NCBI GenBank assembly: GCA_002413455.1
Contig: DHXA01000240.1
Span: 30,151-45,024 of the forward strand
DNA: 14,874 bases
Source: Rhodanobacter sp. UBA5168
GTDB lineage: Bacteria; Pseudomonadota; Gammaproteobacteria; Xanthomonadales; Rhodanobacteraceae
Direction of reading: 5' to 3'
Shown here in pieces: positions 1 through 7,253 of this stretch; position 1 is the first letter of the stretch, and each line of letters opens with the position of its first letter. The translations under genes were made by a program, and so were the position numbers. Under the pieces are notes generated by a model. The model made no database searches, was not told the DNA's origin, and saw only the letters and a program-made list of their open reading frames with translations.

Positions 1-420
1 CAGACCGGCGCGCTGTTTGCCGGTCGCAAGGTGGTGCTGTTCGGCGTGCCCGGTGCATTCACGCCGACCTGCTCGAACCGGCATCTTCCCGGCTATATCG
101 AGCATTTTCCCGACTTCCAGGCACGCGGCGTCAGTGTGATGTGCCTGTCAGTCAACGATGTCTATGTGATGCAGGCCTGGGCCGCCGCGCAACAGGTTCC
201 CCCTGGCCTGGTGCTGCTTGCCGACGGCAACGCCAACTTCACCCGCGCGCTCGGGCTGGAACTGGACGGCACCGCCTTCGGCATGGGCCTGCGCGCGCGC
301 CGTTTCGCCTTGTATGCGGAAGACGGTGTGGTGCGCCTGCTGCAGGTCGAGGCACCTGGTGAGCTGCGTGTTTCCAGTGCCGAGGCGATGCTGACAGCGA
401 TCGCAGACCAGCCGGCGTAG
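1..420 (+). CDS. Peroxiredoxin, Prx5/AhpE-like redoxin family (5' end outside window)
   Basis: This is a thiol peroxidase that reduces hydroperoxides in the cytoplasm. The gene enters the window already open in frame 1, so the true start lies to the left. The visible 139 residues begin Q-T-G-A-L-F-A-G-R-K and continue into the Prx5 active-site motif G-V-P-G-A-F-T-P-T-C-S. The peroxidatic Cys is visible residue 24 (codon 70-72), with Pro and Thr at the usual places before it. A second Cys sits at visible residue 48 in the V-M-C-L-S-V-N-D strand, a common family position. No Cys occurs in the last 90 residues, so the C-terminal resolving Cys of animal PRDX5 is missing. This suggests a 1-Cys mechanism recycled by glutathione/glutaredoxin or another thiol (inference). 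The later G-L-R-A-R-R-F-A-L-Y segment matches the conserved Arg-containing strand of the family. The gene ends with TAG at 418-420; no terminator is visible after it. Confidence 0.9.
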   Translation, partial: QTGALFAGRKVVLFGVPGAFTPTCSNRHLPGYIEHFPDFQARGVSVMCLSVNDVYVMQAWAAAQQVPPGLVLLADGNANFTRALGLELDGTAFGMGLRARRFALYAEDGVVRLLQVEAPGELRVSSAEAMLTAIADQPA

Positions 421-493
421 TGTTCGCCGCGCATGCCATTCCCCGCACCATCGCAGTAATTCGCCGTGCGAAAGTCCACAGGAGCAAGCCAGC

Positions 494-797
494 ATGGAAC
501 TCGCCATCCGCACACAGCAACGGGGCAAGCGCTACCCAGGTGAGCAAGGCATCCATCAGGTATCGCTGCAGGTTCCACGCGGCAGCGTTTATGGTTTTCT
601 GGGGCCCAACGGCGCCAGCAAGACCACCACCATCGGGCTACTGCTGGACTGCTGCGTCCCAGCACGGCCATATCGAACTGCTTGGCCAATCGCTGGACAT
701 GCACCCCGGCGTACTGGCCAGGGTCGGCGCACTGGTCGAATCGCCATCGCTGTATCTGCACCTCGGCGGCCGGCACGATCCGCCGGCGCAGCTTTAG
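494..797 (+). pseudogene. ABC transporter ATP-binding protein remnant (frameshifted, truncated)
   Basis: The 5' end of an ABC-2 type (BcrA/DrrA/NatA-like) ATPase gene. ATG at 494 has a good ribosome binding site (AGGAG, 9 bases upstream). The first ~50 residues read as a normal N-terminus: V-S-L-Q-V-P-R-G-S-V-Y-G-F-L then Walker A. Walker A reads G-P-N-G-A-S-K-T-T, so the Gly just before the catalytic Lys (K43) is Ser (S42). That fits a single G-to-A change from the usual GGC. Near 647-658 the homologous reading moves from frame 2 to frame 3, where it continues as H-G-H-I-E-L-L-G-Q-S-L then V-G-A-L-V-E-S-P-S-L-Y-L-H-L. Homology stops at about 775, well before the Q-loop, signature and Walker B regions, and a stop follows at 795-797. 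About 90 of the usual ~300 residues remain and no permease gene follows. A sequencing error could explain the frameshift but not the truncation. Confidence 0.82.
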
Positions 798-844
798 CGT
801 GGAATCACCGCAACCATGATCGCGATGTTTTCAGGCCCGCAAAG

Positions 845-874
845 AAAAACCCCGGCATGACCGGGGTTTTTCTT
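845..874 (-). terminator. Rho-independent terminator of gyrA, potentially bidirectional
   Basis: The arms AAAAACCCCGG (845-855) and CCGGGGTTTTT (861-871) are perfect 11-bp complements around a 5-base loop. Read on the - strand, the hairpin begins about 27 bases after the gyrA stop and ends in TTTTTCTTT, a standard intrinsic terminator. Read on the + strand it is followed by TTTTTCTTGTT, so it could also stop transcription coming from the peroxiredoxin/ABC remnant side. It marks the convergent boundary between the two transcription directions. Confidence 0.9.
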
Positions 875-897
875 GTTCAACGAGCCTCAACCCGGGC

Positions 898-3513
898 TCA
901 TTCTTCGCTGGGTGCCAACCCGGCTGCGGCAGCATTGTCGTCGTCTGCCGGTGCGTTGGCTTCGACGATTTCTGCGCCTTCTTCGTTGTCTTCTTCCGCT
1001 TCCAACCGCATCACGCTGACCAGCGTTTCATCGGCAGGCAGACGGATCAACGTGACGCCCTGGGTGTTGCGGCCAAGTTGCGAGACCTCCGCTACGCGGG
1101 TACGCACCAGCGTGCCCTGATTGGAGATCAACATCAGCTCATGCGCCTCGGTGACCTGCACCGCGCCAACCAACGCGCCATTGCGTTCGGAGCACTGGAT
1201 GCCGATCACGCCCTGGGTGCCGCGACCTTTCTTGGTGAACTCGACCAGCTGGGTGCGCTTGCCGTAACCGCGTTCCGTCGCGGTGAGAATGTCGCCCTCG
1301 GCGGCTACGATCAGCGACACCACATGCGCGCCCTCAGCCAGGCGCATGCCGCGCACGCCGGCGGCGGTACGGCCCATCGAACGCACGGTGTTCTCGTCGA
1401 AACGGTTCACCTTGCCATTGGAAGCAAACAACAGAATGTCGCTGTTGCCATCGGTCATCTCCACATTGACCAACGCGTCGCCGTCGTGCAATTTGATCGC
1501 CAGCTTGCCCTTCTGCAGCTGGAACGCGAATTCGGTCAGCGGGGTTTTCTTGACCGTGCCGAGCTTCGTTGCGAAGAACACGAAGCTGTCTTCGCTGTAC
1601 TCCCGGATCGGCAACACCGCCTGGACTTTCTCGCCCTCACCCAGCGGAAGCAGGTTGATGATCGGCTTGCCGCGCGCGCCCGGACCCGCTTCCGGAATCT
1701 GATAGACCTTGAGCCAGTAGACCCGGCCGTTGCTGGTGAAGGTCAGCAAGGTGTCATGCGTGTTGACCACCCACAACTGTTCGACGACATCCTCTTCCTT
1801 CAGCGCCGATGCCGAGCGCCCCTTGCCGCCTCGCTTCTGCGCGCGATAAGTGCTGGCCGGCTGGCGCTTGATGTAGCCGGTATGCGACAAGGTCACCACC
1901 ATGTCTTCCGGCGCGATCAGGTCGAGTACGTTGAGATCTTCCTGCGAATGCTGGATTTCGGTGCGGCGGGCATCGCCGAATTCGTCCTTGACCGCCTCAA
2001 GTTCGCCGCGGATCACCTCGAGCAGGCGCTCGGGATTTTCCAGGATCTCGATCAGGCCGCGAATGGTTTCCAGGATCTGTCTGTACTCGTCGGAGAGTTT
2101 TTCCTGCTCCAGCCCGGTCAGGCGATGCAGCCGCATTGCCAGGATTTCCAGCGCCTGCGCTTCGGACAGCTGATAGCCGTCTTCCTTCAGTCCATCGCGC
2201 GGGTCCATCTCCTCCGGTCGCGACGCCTCGGCGCCGGTGGCCGAGAGCAACGCACGCACCAAGCCGGCTTCCCAGCGCCGCGAGACCATGCGCTCGCGCG
2301 CTTCGGCAGGCGACGCCGAGGTCTTGATCAGCTCGATCATCTCGTCGATGTTGGCCAATGCGACGGTGAGGCCTTCGAGGATGTGCGCGCGGGCACGGGC
2401 CTTGCGCAGTTCGAAGATCGTGCGGCGGGTAACCACCTCGCGGCGATGGCGGATGAACGCCTCGAGAATGTCCTTGAGATTCAGCAGCCGCGGCTGACCG
2501 TCCAGCAGCGCGACCATGTTGATGCCGAACGTCACCTGCATCTGGGTCTGCTGGAACAGGTTGTTCAGCACCACGTCGCCCATCGCGTCGCGACGGATCT
2601 CGATGACGATGCGCATGCCGTCCTTGTCGGACTCGTCGCGCAGTTCGCTGATGCCTTCGAGCTTCTTTTCCTTCACCAGCTCGGCGATCTTTTCGATCAG
2701 CCGCGCCTTGTTCACCTGGTACGGCAGCTCGTGGACGATGATCGTCTCGCGCCCGTTCGCCTCGGTTTCCACTTCGGCCCTGGAACGCACCAGGATGCGG
2801 CCGCGACCGGTGCGGTACGCCTCGATGATGCCGGAAGAACCGTTGATGATGCCGTAGGTCGGAAAATCCGGCCCGGGGATGTGGTGCATCAGCTCGTCGA
2901 TGCCGAGCGACGGATTGTCGATCAGCGCCATCGTCGCCGCGATCACCTCGTTGAGGTTGTGCGGCGGAATGTTCGTGGCCATGCCGACCGCGATGCCGGC
3001 CGATCCGTTGATCAACAGGTTCGGCACACGCGCCGGCAACACCAGCGGCTCGTGCTCGCTTTCATCGTAGTTGGGACCGAAGTCGACGGTGTCCTTGTCG
3101 ATGTCGGCCAGCAATTCGTGGGTGAGGCGCGACATGCGCACCTCGGTGTATCGCATCGCCGCGGCATTGTCGCCATCGACCGAACCGAAGTTGCCCTGGC
3201 CATCGACCAGCAGGTAGCGCAGCGAGAAAGGCTGCGCCATGCGCACGATGGCGTCGTAGACCGACTGATCGCCATGCGGATGGTATTTACCGATCACGTC
3301 GCCGACCACGCGGGCCGACTTCTTGTACGGCTTGTTCCACACGTTGCCCAGTTCGTTCATCGCGAACAGGACACGGCGATGCACGGGCTTCAGGCCGTCG
3401 CGGACATCGGGGAGCGCACGGCCCACGATCACGCTCATGGCGTAGTCGAGGTAGCTCTGACGCATCTCGTCTTCGATGTTGACGCGAATGATTTCTTTGG
3501 CGAGTTCTGCCAT
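898..3513 (-). CDS. gyrA: DNA gyrase subunit A
   Basis: The breakage-reunion subunit of DNA gyrase (A2B2 with GyrB), which introduces negative supercoils using ATP. The 871 residues are close to E. coli GyrA (875), and N-terminal numbering matches it exactly. The catalytic Tyr is Y122 in A-A-M-R-Y-T-E. The quinolone-resistance-determining region reads [10 protein letters not shown]: position 83 is Gln instead of the E. coli Ser, while Asp87 is kept. The winged-helix/tower part ends around residue 525. The C-terminal DNA-wrapping pinwheel begins with the GyrA-box as Q-K-R-G-G-K-G (559-565), one conservative change from Q-R-R-G-G-K-G. An acidic tail covers roughly 835-871. Start: ATG at 3513 with AGGGAA 8 bases upstream, matching the family N-terminus (M-A-E-L-A-K-E-I). 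It appears to be a single-gene transcript, with its own candidate promoter upstream and a terminator immediately downstream. Confidence 0.98.
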   Translation of the reverse strand: MAELAKEIIRVNIEDEMRQSYLDYAMSVIVGRALPDVRDGLKPVHRRVLFAMNELGNVWNKPYKKSARVVGDVIGKYHPHGDQSVYDAIVRMAQPFSLRYLLVDGQGNFGSVDGDNAAAMRYTEVRMSRLTHELLADIDKDTVDFGPNYDESEHEPLVLPARVPNLLINGSAGIAVGMATNIPPHNLNEVIAATMALIDNPSLGIDELMHHIPGPDFPTYGIINGSSGIIEAYRTGRGRILVRSRAEVETEANGRETIIVHELPYQVNKARLIEKIAELVKEKKLEGISELRDESDKDGMRIVIEIRRDAMGDVVLNNLFQQTQMQVTFGINMVALLDGQPRLLNLKDILEAFIRHRREVVTRRTIFELRKARARAHILEGLTVALANIDEMIELIKTSASPAEARERMVSRRWEAGLVRALLSATGAEASRPEEMDPRDGLKEDGYQLSEAQALEILAMRLHRLTGLEQEKLSDEYRQILETIRGLIEILENPERLLEVIRGELEAVKDEFGDARRTEIQHSQEDLNVLDLIAPEDMVVTLSHTGYIKRQPASTYRAQKRGGKGRSASALKEEDVVEQLWVVNTHDTLLTFTSNGRVYWLKVYQIPEAGPGARGKPIINLLPLGEGEKVQAVLPIREYSEDSFVFFATKLGTVKKTPLTEFAFQLQKGKLAIKLHDGDALVNVEMTDGNSDILLFASNGKVNRFDENTVRSMGRTAAGVRGMRLAEGAHVVSLIVAAEGDILTATERGYGKRTQLVEFTKKGRGTQGVIGIQCSERNGALVGAVQVTEAHELMLISNQGTLVRTRVAEVSQLGRNTQGVTLIRLPADETLVSVMRLEAEEDNEEGAEIVEANAPADDDNAAAAGLAPSEE

Positions 3514-3904
3514 TGATCGGCTTCCCTGAATGACGAAAAAAGGACGCTGGCGCCGCGCCTCAAGCGCATGCGCGAGCGACCCGAAATCAACCCGAGGAGT
3601 GTAGCACGAACAGCCTCAAAACGACAGTATTTATCTATTGTGAATCAACAACTTACAGCGTCACCCGAGAGCGCACGAAATGCATCCTGCGGGTTATCGA
3701 AAATTTGCCCGGTGCAGCTGGATCGAACAGCTCGCGCAAGCCTGTATCGGCAGCCGCCACGGCTCGAGAATCCACCAGAAGCAGCGCATGACAACAGGCG
3801 AACCGAACAAGGGAATCCCGCTCAATGTCCCGTCGCGACATCGACCAACCGGGCAAAACGCGTTACCGACGAGAAAGGCATGAGAGAGATACCTCGCTAG
3901 CGCG
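3514..3904. other. Intergenic region between gyrA and mtnA, no supported gene
   Basis: About 390 bases without a convincing coding region. It holds the gyrA ribosome binding site and the candidate gyrA promoter at its left end, and an AT-richer segment around 3620-3655. Short open frames exist on both strands. The longest same-strand one (3653-3856, - strand) has no ribosome binding site, no recognisable family, and a third-position GC share well below that of the flanking genes, so it is not called. No T-tailed hairpin was found after mtnA, so how the mtnA transcript ends is unclear. Confidence 0.6.
3598..3606 (-). promoter_or_regulatory. Candidate gyrA promoter (extended -10)
   Basis: On the - strand this reads TGCTACACT: a TG extended -10 element followed by TACACT (4 of 6 matches to TATAAT). 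A start site about 7 bases downstream would give a gyrA leader of around 75 bases. No good -35 is present at 16-18 bases, which an extended -10 can tolerate. The DNA upstream (about 3620-3655) is distinctly AT-richer than its surroundings and could serve as an UP-like region. Prediction from pattern only. Confidence 0.4.
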
Positions 3905-4924
3905 TCACCACCCGAACATCGCCTGCATGGCGATGCTGCTGGGCCGCTCGATCACGCCGCGCTCGGTCACGATCGCGTCGATCAGTTCCGCCGGTGCCAC
4001 GTCGAAGACCGGATTCCATGCCTGTGCACCCTCGACCACGGTGCGTGTCCCCGCGGTACTGAGCAGCTCGTCCGGATCGCGCAATTCAATCTCGATCTCC
4101 TCGCCCGTGGCAGTGGCCATGTCGACCGTCGAGGACGGTGCCACCACCATGAATTTCACGCCGTGGTATTTCGCGGCGATGGCCAACTGATAGGTGCCGA
4201 TCTTGTTCGCCGTATCGCCATTCGCGGCGATGCGATCCGCACCCACGATCACCCATTGCACCGCGCCGGATTTCATCAGATGCGCTGCAGCCGAGTCGGC
4301 AATCAATTGTGCGGGAATGCCGTCGCGCACCAGCTCCCACATGGTCAATCGGGCGCCCTGCTGCCACGGGCGGGTTTCGCCGGCGTAGACCCGTGCGATC
4401 CGGCCGGCAGCCACGCCGGCGCGGATCACGCCCAGAGCGGTGCCGTAACCGGCGGTGGCCAGCGAACCGGTATTGCAATGGGTCAATACGCCCGAACCCG
4501 GTGCGATAAGCGAGGCACCGAGCTCGCCCATCTGCCGGTTGGCCGCCAGATCCTCGTGCTGGATCGCCTGCGCCTCACGCACCAGCGCGGAAGCATCGAC
4601 GCCGGCCGCGATGCGTTTCTTCATCCGGTCCAGCGCCCACATCAGGTTCACCGCGGTGGGGCGGGCGGCGCGCAATGAAGTCAGCACGGATTCGAGCGGC
4701 GCGCCTTGCTGTGCTGCCATCGCCACGGCCCACGCCGCGGCAATCCCGATGGCCGGTGCGCCGCGGACGGCCAGATCGCGGATGGCCTGCGTCACCTGCG
4801 CGGCATCGCGGCAATCGATCCAGCGTTCTTCGTTCGGCAGAAGACGCTGGTCGAGCAAGCGCAGGTGGTCGCCCTGCCACTGCACGGCGCGAATGGAATC
4901 GTGGGTTTCGGTAGGCGTGATCAT
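3905..4924 (-). CDS. mtnA: S-methyl-5-thioribose-1-phosphate isomerase
   Basis: Converts 5-methylthioribose-1-phosphate to 5-methylthioribulose-1-phosphate, an aldose-ketose isomerisation in the methionine salvage pathway that recycles the methylthioadenosine left by polyamine synthesis. The fold is related to eIF2B-alpha. Family signatures are clear: [13 protein letters not shown], then [17 protein letters not shown] with the catalytic Cys (C150), then [18 protein letters not shown] with the catalytic Asp (D230). The 339 residues are near the family's ~350. Start: ATG 4924 has AGGCGA 10 bases upstream and gives the expected N-terminus (M-I-T-P-T-E-T-H-D). An in-frame GTG at 4960 would add 12 residues but has no binding site and lies in the loop of the hairpin at 4945-4994. 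It is same-strand and close downstream of phaC, so possibly co-transcribed with phaEC. No other salvage genes are in the window. Confidence 0.95.
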   Translation of the reverse strand: MITPTETHDSIRAVQWQGDHLRLLDQRLLPNEERWIDCRDAAQVTQAIRDLAVRGAPAIGIAAAWAVAMAAQQGAPLESVLTSLRAARPTAVNLMWALDRMKKRIAAGVDASALVREAQAIQHEDLAANRQMGELGASLIAPGSGVLTHCNTGSLATAGYGTALGVIRAGVAAGRIARVYAGETRPWQQGARLTMWELVRDGIPAQLIADSAAAHLMKSGAVQWVIVGADRIAANGDTANKIGTYQLAIAAKYHGVKFMVVAPSSTVDMATATGEEIEIELRDPDELLSTAGTRTVVEGAQAWNPVFDVAPAELIDAIVTERGVIERPSSIAMQAMFGW

Positions 4925-4944
4925 CCAGTCATTATCGCCTGCCA

Positions 4945-4994
4945 CGCGTGAATCATGCACGACGGGCAGTGCTGCGCGGCACGCGATTCACGCG
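4945..4994 (-). repeat. Inverted repeat across the phaC stop, before mtnA
   Basis: The arms CGCGTGAATC (4945-4954) and GATTCACGCG (4985-4994) are perfect 10-bp complements around a 30-base spacer, which itself can form a small GTGC/GCAC hairpin. The right arm contains the phaC stop codon (4988-4990). The mtnA ribosome binding site follows directly after the left arm in the transcript. There is no T-tract, so it is not a standard terminator. It could stabilise the phaC 3' end or lower mtnA expression relative to phaEC (inference). Confidence 0.5.
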
Positions 4995-6055
4995 CGCTGG
5001 CGCAGCCATTGATGGATGGCCGGCGGCACCTCGCGCTGCGCGCGGCTCGATACATAGATGCCGATATGGCCGCCCTTGAACGCAAGCTGTGTGTAGTCGG
5101 TAGTGCCGACATGTTTGCCCAGCGCGCGCGATGCATCCGGCGGCACCAGATGATCCTGTTCGGCGAAGATGTTCAGCACCGGCTGCGTCACCATGCCCAG
5201 ATCCACCGGCTTGCCGCCGATCTCGAGGGTGCCCTTGACCAGTTTGTTTCCCTGATAGAAATCCTTGATGAACTGACGAAAAGCCTCACCGGCCTGATCC
5301 GGCGAATCGAATATCCAGCGCTCCATGCGCAGGAAGTTCTCCAGTTCGGTCGGATTGTCGAGGATGTCCACCATGCCGATGTATTTTTGCTGGTTCAGCC
5401 GTACGGGCTTCAGCGTGAGATAGACGTAGTTCATCAGCCCGGCAGGGATATTGCCCATCGTGTCGACGAACAGATCCACGTCCATGCTGCGGCACCAGTG
5501 CGACAGCATGTTGTCCGGCGTGTGGAAATCCACCGGGGTGACCATGGTGATCAGGTTCTTCACCTTGTCCGGATGCAGCGCCGTGTAGCACAACGAGAAC
5601 GCGCCACCCTGGCAGATGCCGAGCAGGTTGACCGCATCCAGATCGTGCCGTTTTCGCACCACATCGACGCAGCGGTCGAGATAGCCGTTGATGTAATCGT
5701 CAAGGGTCAACCAGCGATCGGCACCATCGGGATAACCCCAGTCGATCAGGTAGACGTCCTCGCCCTGCTCCAGCAGATTGCGCACCATCGAACGGTCGGC
5801 CTGCAGGTCGGTCATCCACACCGTGTTGACCAGTGCATAGACGATCAGCAACGGCGTTTTCGCAGTTGTCTTGCCATGACCGGTGAAGTGCCACACTTTC
5901 AGCTTGTCTTCGCTGTAAACCAGTTCGCGCGGGGTATTTGCGTACTCGGGCTCGCGCATGCCGCGCAAATGGCCCATGCCGGTGGCGAGCTTGCGCTGAA
6001 ACGTGGCGATATCGCCCAGAGCCTTGCTCGGATCGATGCGCAATGGCGTGTACAT
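4988..6055 (-). CDS. phaC: Class III poly(3-hydroxyalkanoate) synthase, catalytic subunit PhaC
   Basis: Polymerises (R)-3-hydroxyacyl-CoA into polyhydroxyalkanoate at the surface of storage granules, together with PhaE. The 355-residue length is typical of class III; class I and II enzymes run to about 560-600. It is an alpha/beta hydrolase with a lipase-like box G-I-C-Q-G-G, nucleophile Cys148. The other triad residues are Asp301 in I-F-A-E-Q-D-H-L-V-P and His330 in K-G-G-H-I-G-I-Y, one position off the Allochromatium vinosum numbering as I recall it (C149/D302/H331). The cap-region motif V-N-T-V-W-M-T-D-L-Q is also present. Start: ATG 6055, with AAGGAGA 7 bases upstream overlapping the phaE stop TAA; the gap to phaE is only 12 bases, so the two are probably translationally coupled. 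Confidence 0.96.
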   Translation of the reverse strand: MYTPLRIDPSKALGDIATFQRKLATGMGHLRGMREPEYANTPRELVYSEDKLKVWHFTGHGKTTAKTPLLIVYALVNTVWMTDLQADRSMVRNLLEQGEDVYLIDWGYPDGADRWLTLDDYINGYLDRCVDVVRKRHDLDAVNLLGICQGGAFSLCYTALHPDKVKNLITMVTPVDFHTPDNMLSHWCRSMDVDLFVDTMGNIPAGLMNYVYLTLKPVRLNQQKYIGMVDILDNPTELENFLRMERWIFDSPDQAGEAFRQFIKDFYQGNKLVKGTLEIGGKPVDLGMVTQPVLNIFAEQDHLVPPDASRALGKHVGTTDYTQLAFKGGHIGIYVSSRAQREVPPAIHQWLRQRA

Positions 6056-6067
6056 GGCAGAGTCTCC

Positions 6068-7132
6068 TTACTTGCGCTTGCGCGAGCCGGCGCGGGATTT
6101 GGATACGGTCAAGGGCTTGGCTCTGCTGACTGAAACCTTGCGCGCTGGCTTTGCCGGGAGCTTGGGAATGGACTTCTTTACCGCCGAAGCAGATGGCCTG
6201 GCCGGAGCCGCCTGCTTTGCCGCCAGCTGGCGCTTCAACGCGGCCATTTCGCGGCGCAGCGCCATGATCTCGTCGGCATGTTCTCCGGCTGATGACGTCT
6301 GGCTGGAGCGAAACTCACGACGCAAGGCCTGCAGTCGTTCGCCCAGGCTTGATACCTCACTGCGCGTGGGCACACCAAGCTGCTGGCAAAGCTGTTCGGT
6401 CTGCTGCTGCTGCATCTGGCGCACGCGCATTTGCGTGTTGACCATCTCGCCATAGGCCTCACGGAACTCATCGGACAATGCGATCTCGGCATAAGCCTCT
6501 TCGGCCGCATCCACCCACAGGTCGTACAACGCCTTGAGCGAATCAATCTGGCGACCGGGTTCGGCATGCTCGGCCAGCTTGTCCTGCAAACGTTGCATGC
6601 CTTGCGCATTGGCACGCTGGATCAGTGCCTGATAGCGAGCCGAAGCCTGTAACGCTTCCAGCACGGCGGTAGCCACCGCCTGCTGCTGCATCTGCTGCTC
6701 GCGGTTCTGGCCAAAAGCCGGCGTCGGCCCCTGCGCGCCCGGCAGATCGCCGAAGCCGCTGTGCTGAGCCGCCTGCATCCAGGATTGCCATTGCCGCTGA
6801 AAACCTTCCGCTCCGGCGCTGTCGATACCGCCAAATGCCTGCGCAAACGGCTGGCTGGCTCCGCCGAACATCTGCTGCAACTGCTGGCGCCAGTCGCCGG
6901 ACTGGGGCGCCGCACCACCTGCAGCGGCCGCCTGCATCCAGTCGAAGTATCCCTTCAGGCCGGATAGCGTGCGCTCAAGTGTGTCGTTGCCGGAAGCCGG
7001 TGCTGGCGGCGGCGTGAAGAACGGATTGGCGGCAGGCGGTTGCTGCTGTTGCAGTTGACGGGTCCAGGCGTCCCAGGATTGCTGTGCCAGGGTTTGATAA
7101 TCCCTGATGAAATCATTTGCCGGATCAGCCAT
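6068..7132 (-). CDS. phaE: Class III PHA synthase subunit PhaE
   Basis: The non-catalytic partner that activates PhaC in the class III synthase complex on the granule. The 354 residues have the known layout: an N-terminal helical part with W-D-A-W and a Gln/Pro/Ala-rich linker, a central helical domain (Y-D-L-W-V-D-A-A-E-E-A-Y-A-E-I-A), then L-G-V-P-T-R-S-E-V-S-S-L-G-E-R-L-Q-A-L-R-R, a motif shared with phasin-type proteins, and a coiled-coil-like stretch around A-D-E-I-M-A-L-R-R-E-M-A-A-L-K-R. Unusually, the last 49 residues hold 16 Lys/Arg and no Asp/Glu, in an Ala/Pro/Ser-rich, histone-like context ending S-R-K-R-K. Start: ATG 7132 with GAGGA 7 bases upstream; an in-frame TTG at 7150 lies upstream of that site and is rejected. 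It is the first gene of phaE-phaC. Confidence 0.93.
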   Translation of the reverse strand: MADPANDFIRDYQTLAQQSWDAWTRQLQQQQPPAANPFFTPPPAPASGNDTLERTLSGLKGYFDWMQAAAAGGAAPQSGDWRQQLQQMFGGASQPFAQAFGGIDSAGAEGFQRQWQSWMQAAQHSGFGDLPGAQGPTPAFGQNREQQMQQQAVATAVLEALQASARYQALIQRANAQGMQRLQDKLAEHAEPGRQIDSLKALYDLWVDAAEEAYAEIALSDEFREAYGEMVNTQMRVRQMQQQQTEQLCQQLGVPTRSEVSSLGERLQALRREFRSSQTSSAGEHADEIMALRREMAALKRQLAAKQAAPARPSASAVKKSIPKLPAKPARKVSVSRAKPLTVSKSRAGSRKRK

Positions 7133-7156
7133 CGGTACGTCCTCGTCCAAGGTTCC

Positions 7157-7162
7157 TGCATC
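7157..7162 (-). promoter_or_regulatory. Weak candidate -10 for the phaEC transcript
   Basis: The - strand TAGGAT (7157-7162), preceded by TGC as a possible extended -10, lies about 25 bases before the phaE ATG. Candidate -35 sequences 16-18 bases upstream are poor (such as GATTTT). A promoter is expected here because a strong terminator hairpin lies just upstream (7204-7233), but this exact element is weakly supported. Confidence 0.25.
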
Positions 7163-7203
7163 CTAGCAAAAGCGTGTTGCACAAAATCACCCACACCAAA
7201 ATG

Positions 7204-7233
7204 CACGAGGCCCGGCATAAGCCGGGCCTCGTG
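7204..7233 (-). terminator. Terminator hairpin after pnp
   Basis: The 13-bp arms CACGAGGCCCGGC (7204-7216) and GCCGGGCCTCGTG (7221-7233) are perfect complements with a 4-base loop. In - strand orientation the hairpin lies about 20 bases after the pnp stop and is followed by CATTTTGG, a short T-run. It most likely ends the nusA-to-pnp operon and separates it from phaEC. Confidence 0.82.
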
Positions 7234-7253
7234 GAATCGCTTTACGCGGAAAC

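Noticed and set aside
829..873. Short open frame after the ABC remnant, over the terminator
   Set aside because: About 14 codons made largely of the terminator hairpin, with no ribosome binding site.
1078..3516. 812-codon open frame on the + strand opposite gyrA
   Set aside because: It is a shadow of gyrA: high third-position GC keeps the opposite frame open. The product is a His/Asp/Arg/Gln-rich mixture with no domain, and gyrA is certain.
3653..3856. 67-codon open frame on the - strand in the gyrA-mtnA gap
   Set aside because: No ribosome binding site, lower third-position GC than neighbours, no recognisable motif. It may be a decayed remnant, but nothing supports a gene.
4925..4960. GTG start adding 12 residues to MtnA
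   Set aside because: No ribosome binding site, lies in the loop of an inverted repeat, and the extra residues do not resemble MtnA N-termini; ATG at 4924 has AGGCGA upstream.
7133..7150. TTG start adding six residues to PhaE
   Set aside because: The strong GAGGA site lies between this TTG and the ATG at 7132, placing initiation at the ATG.
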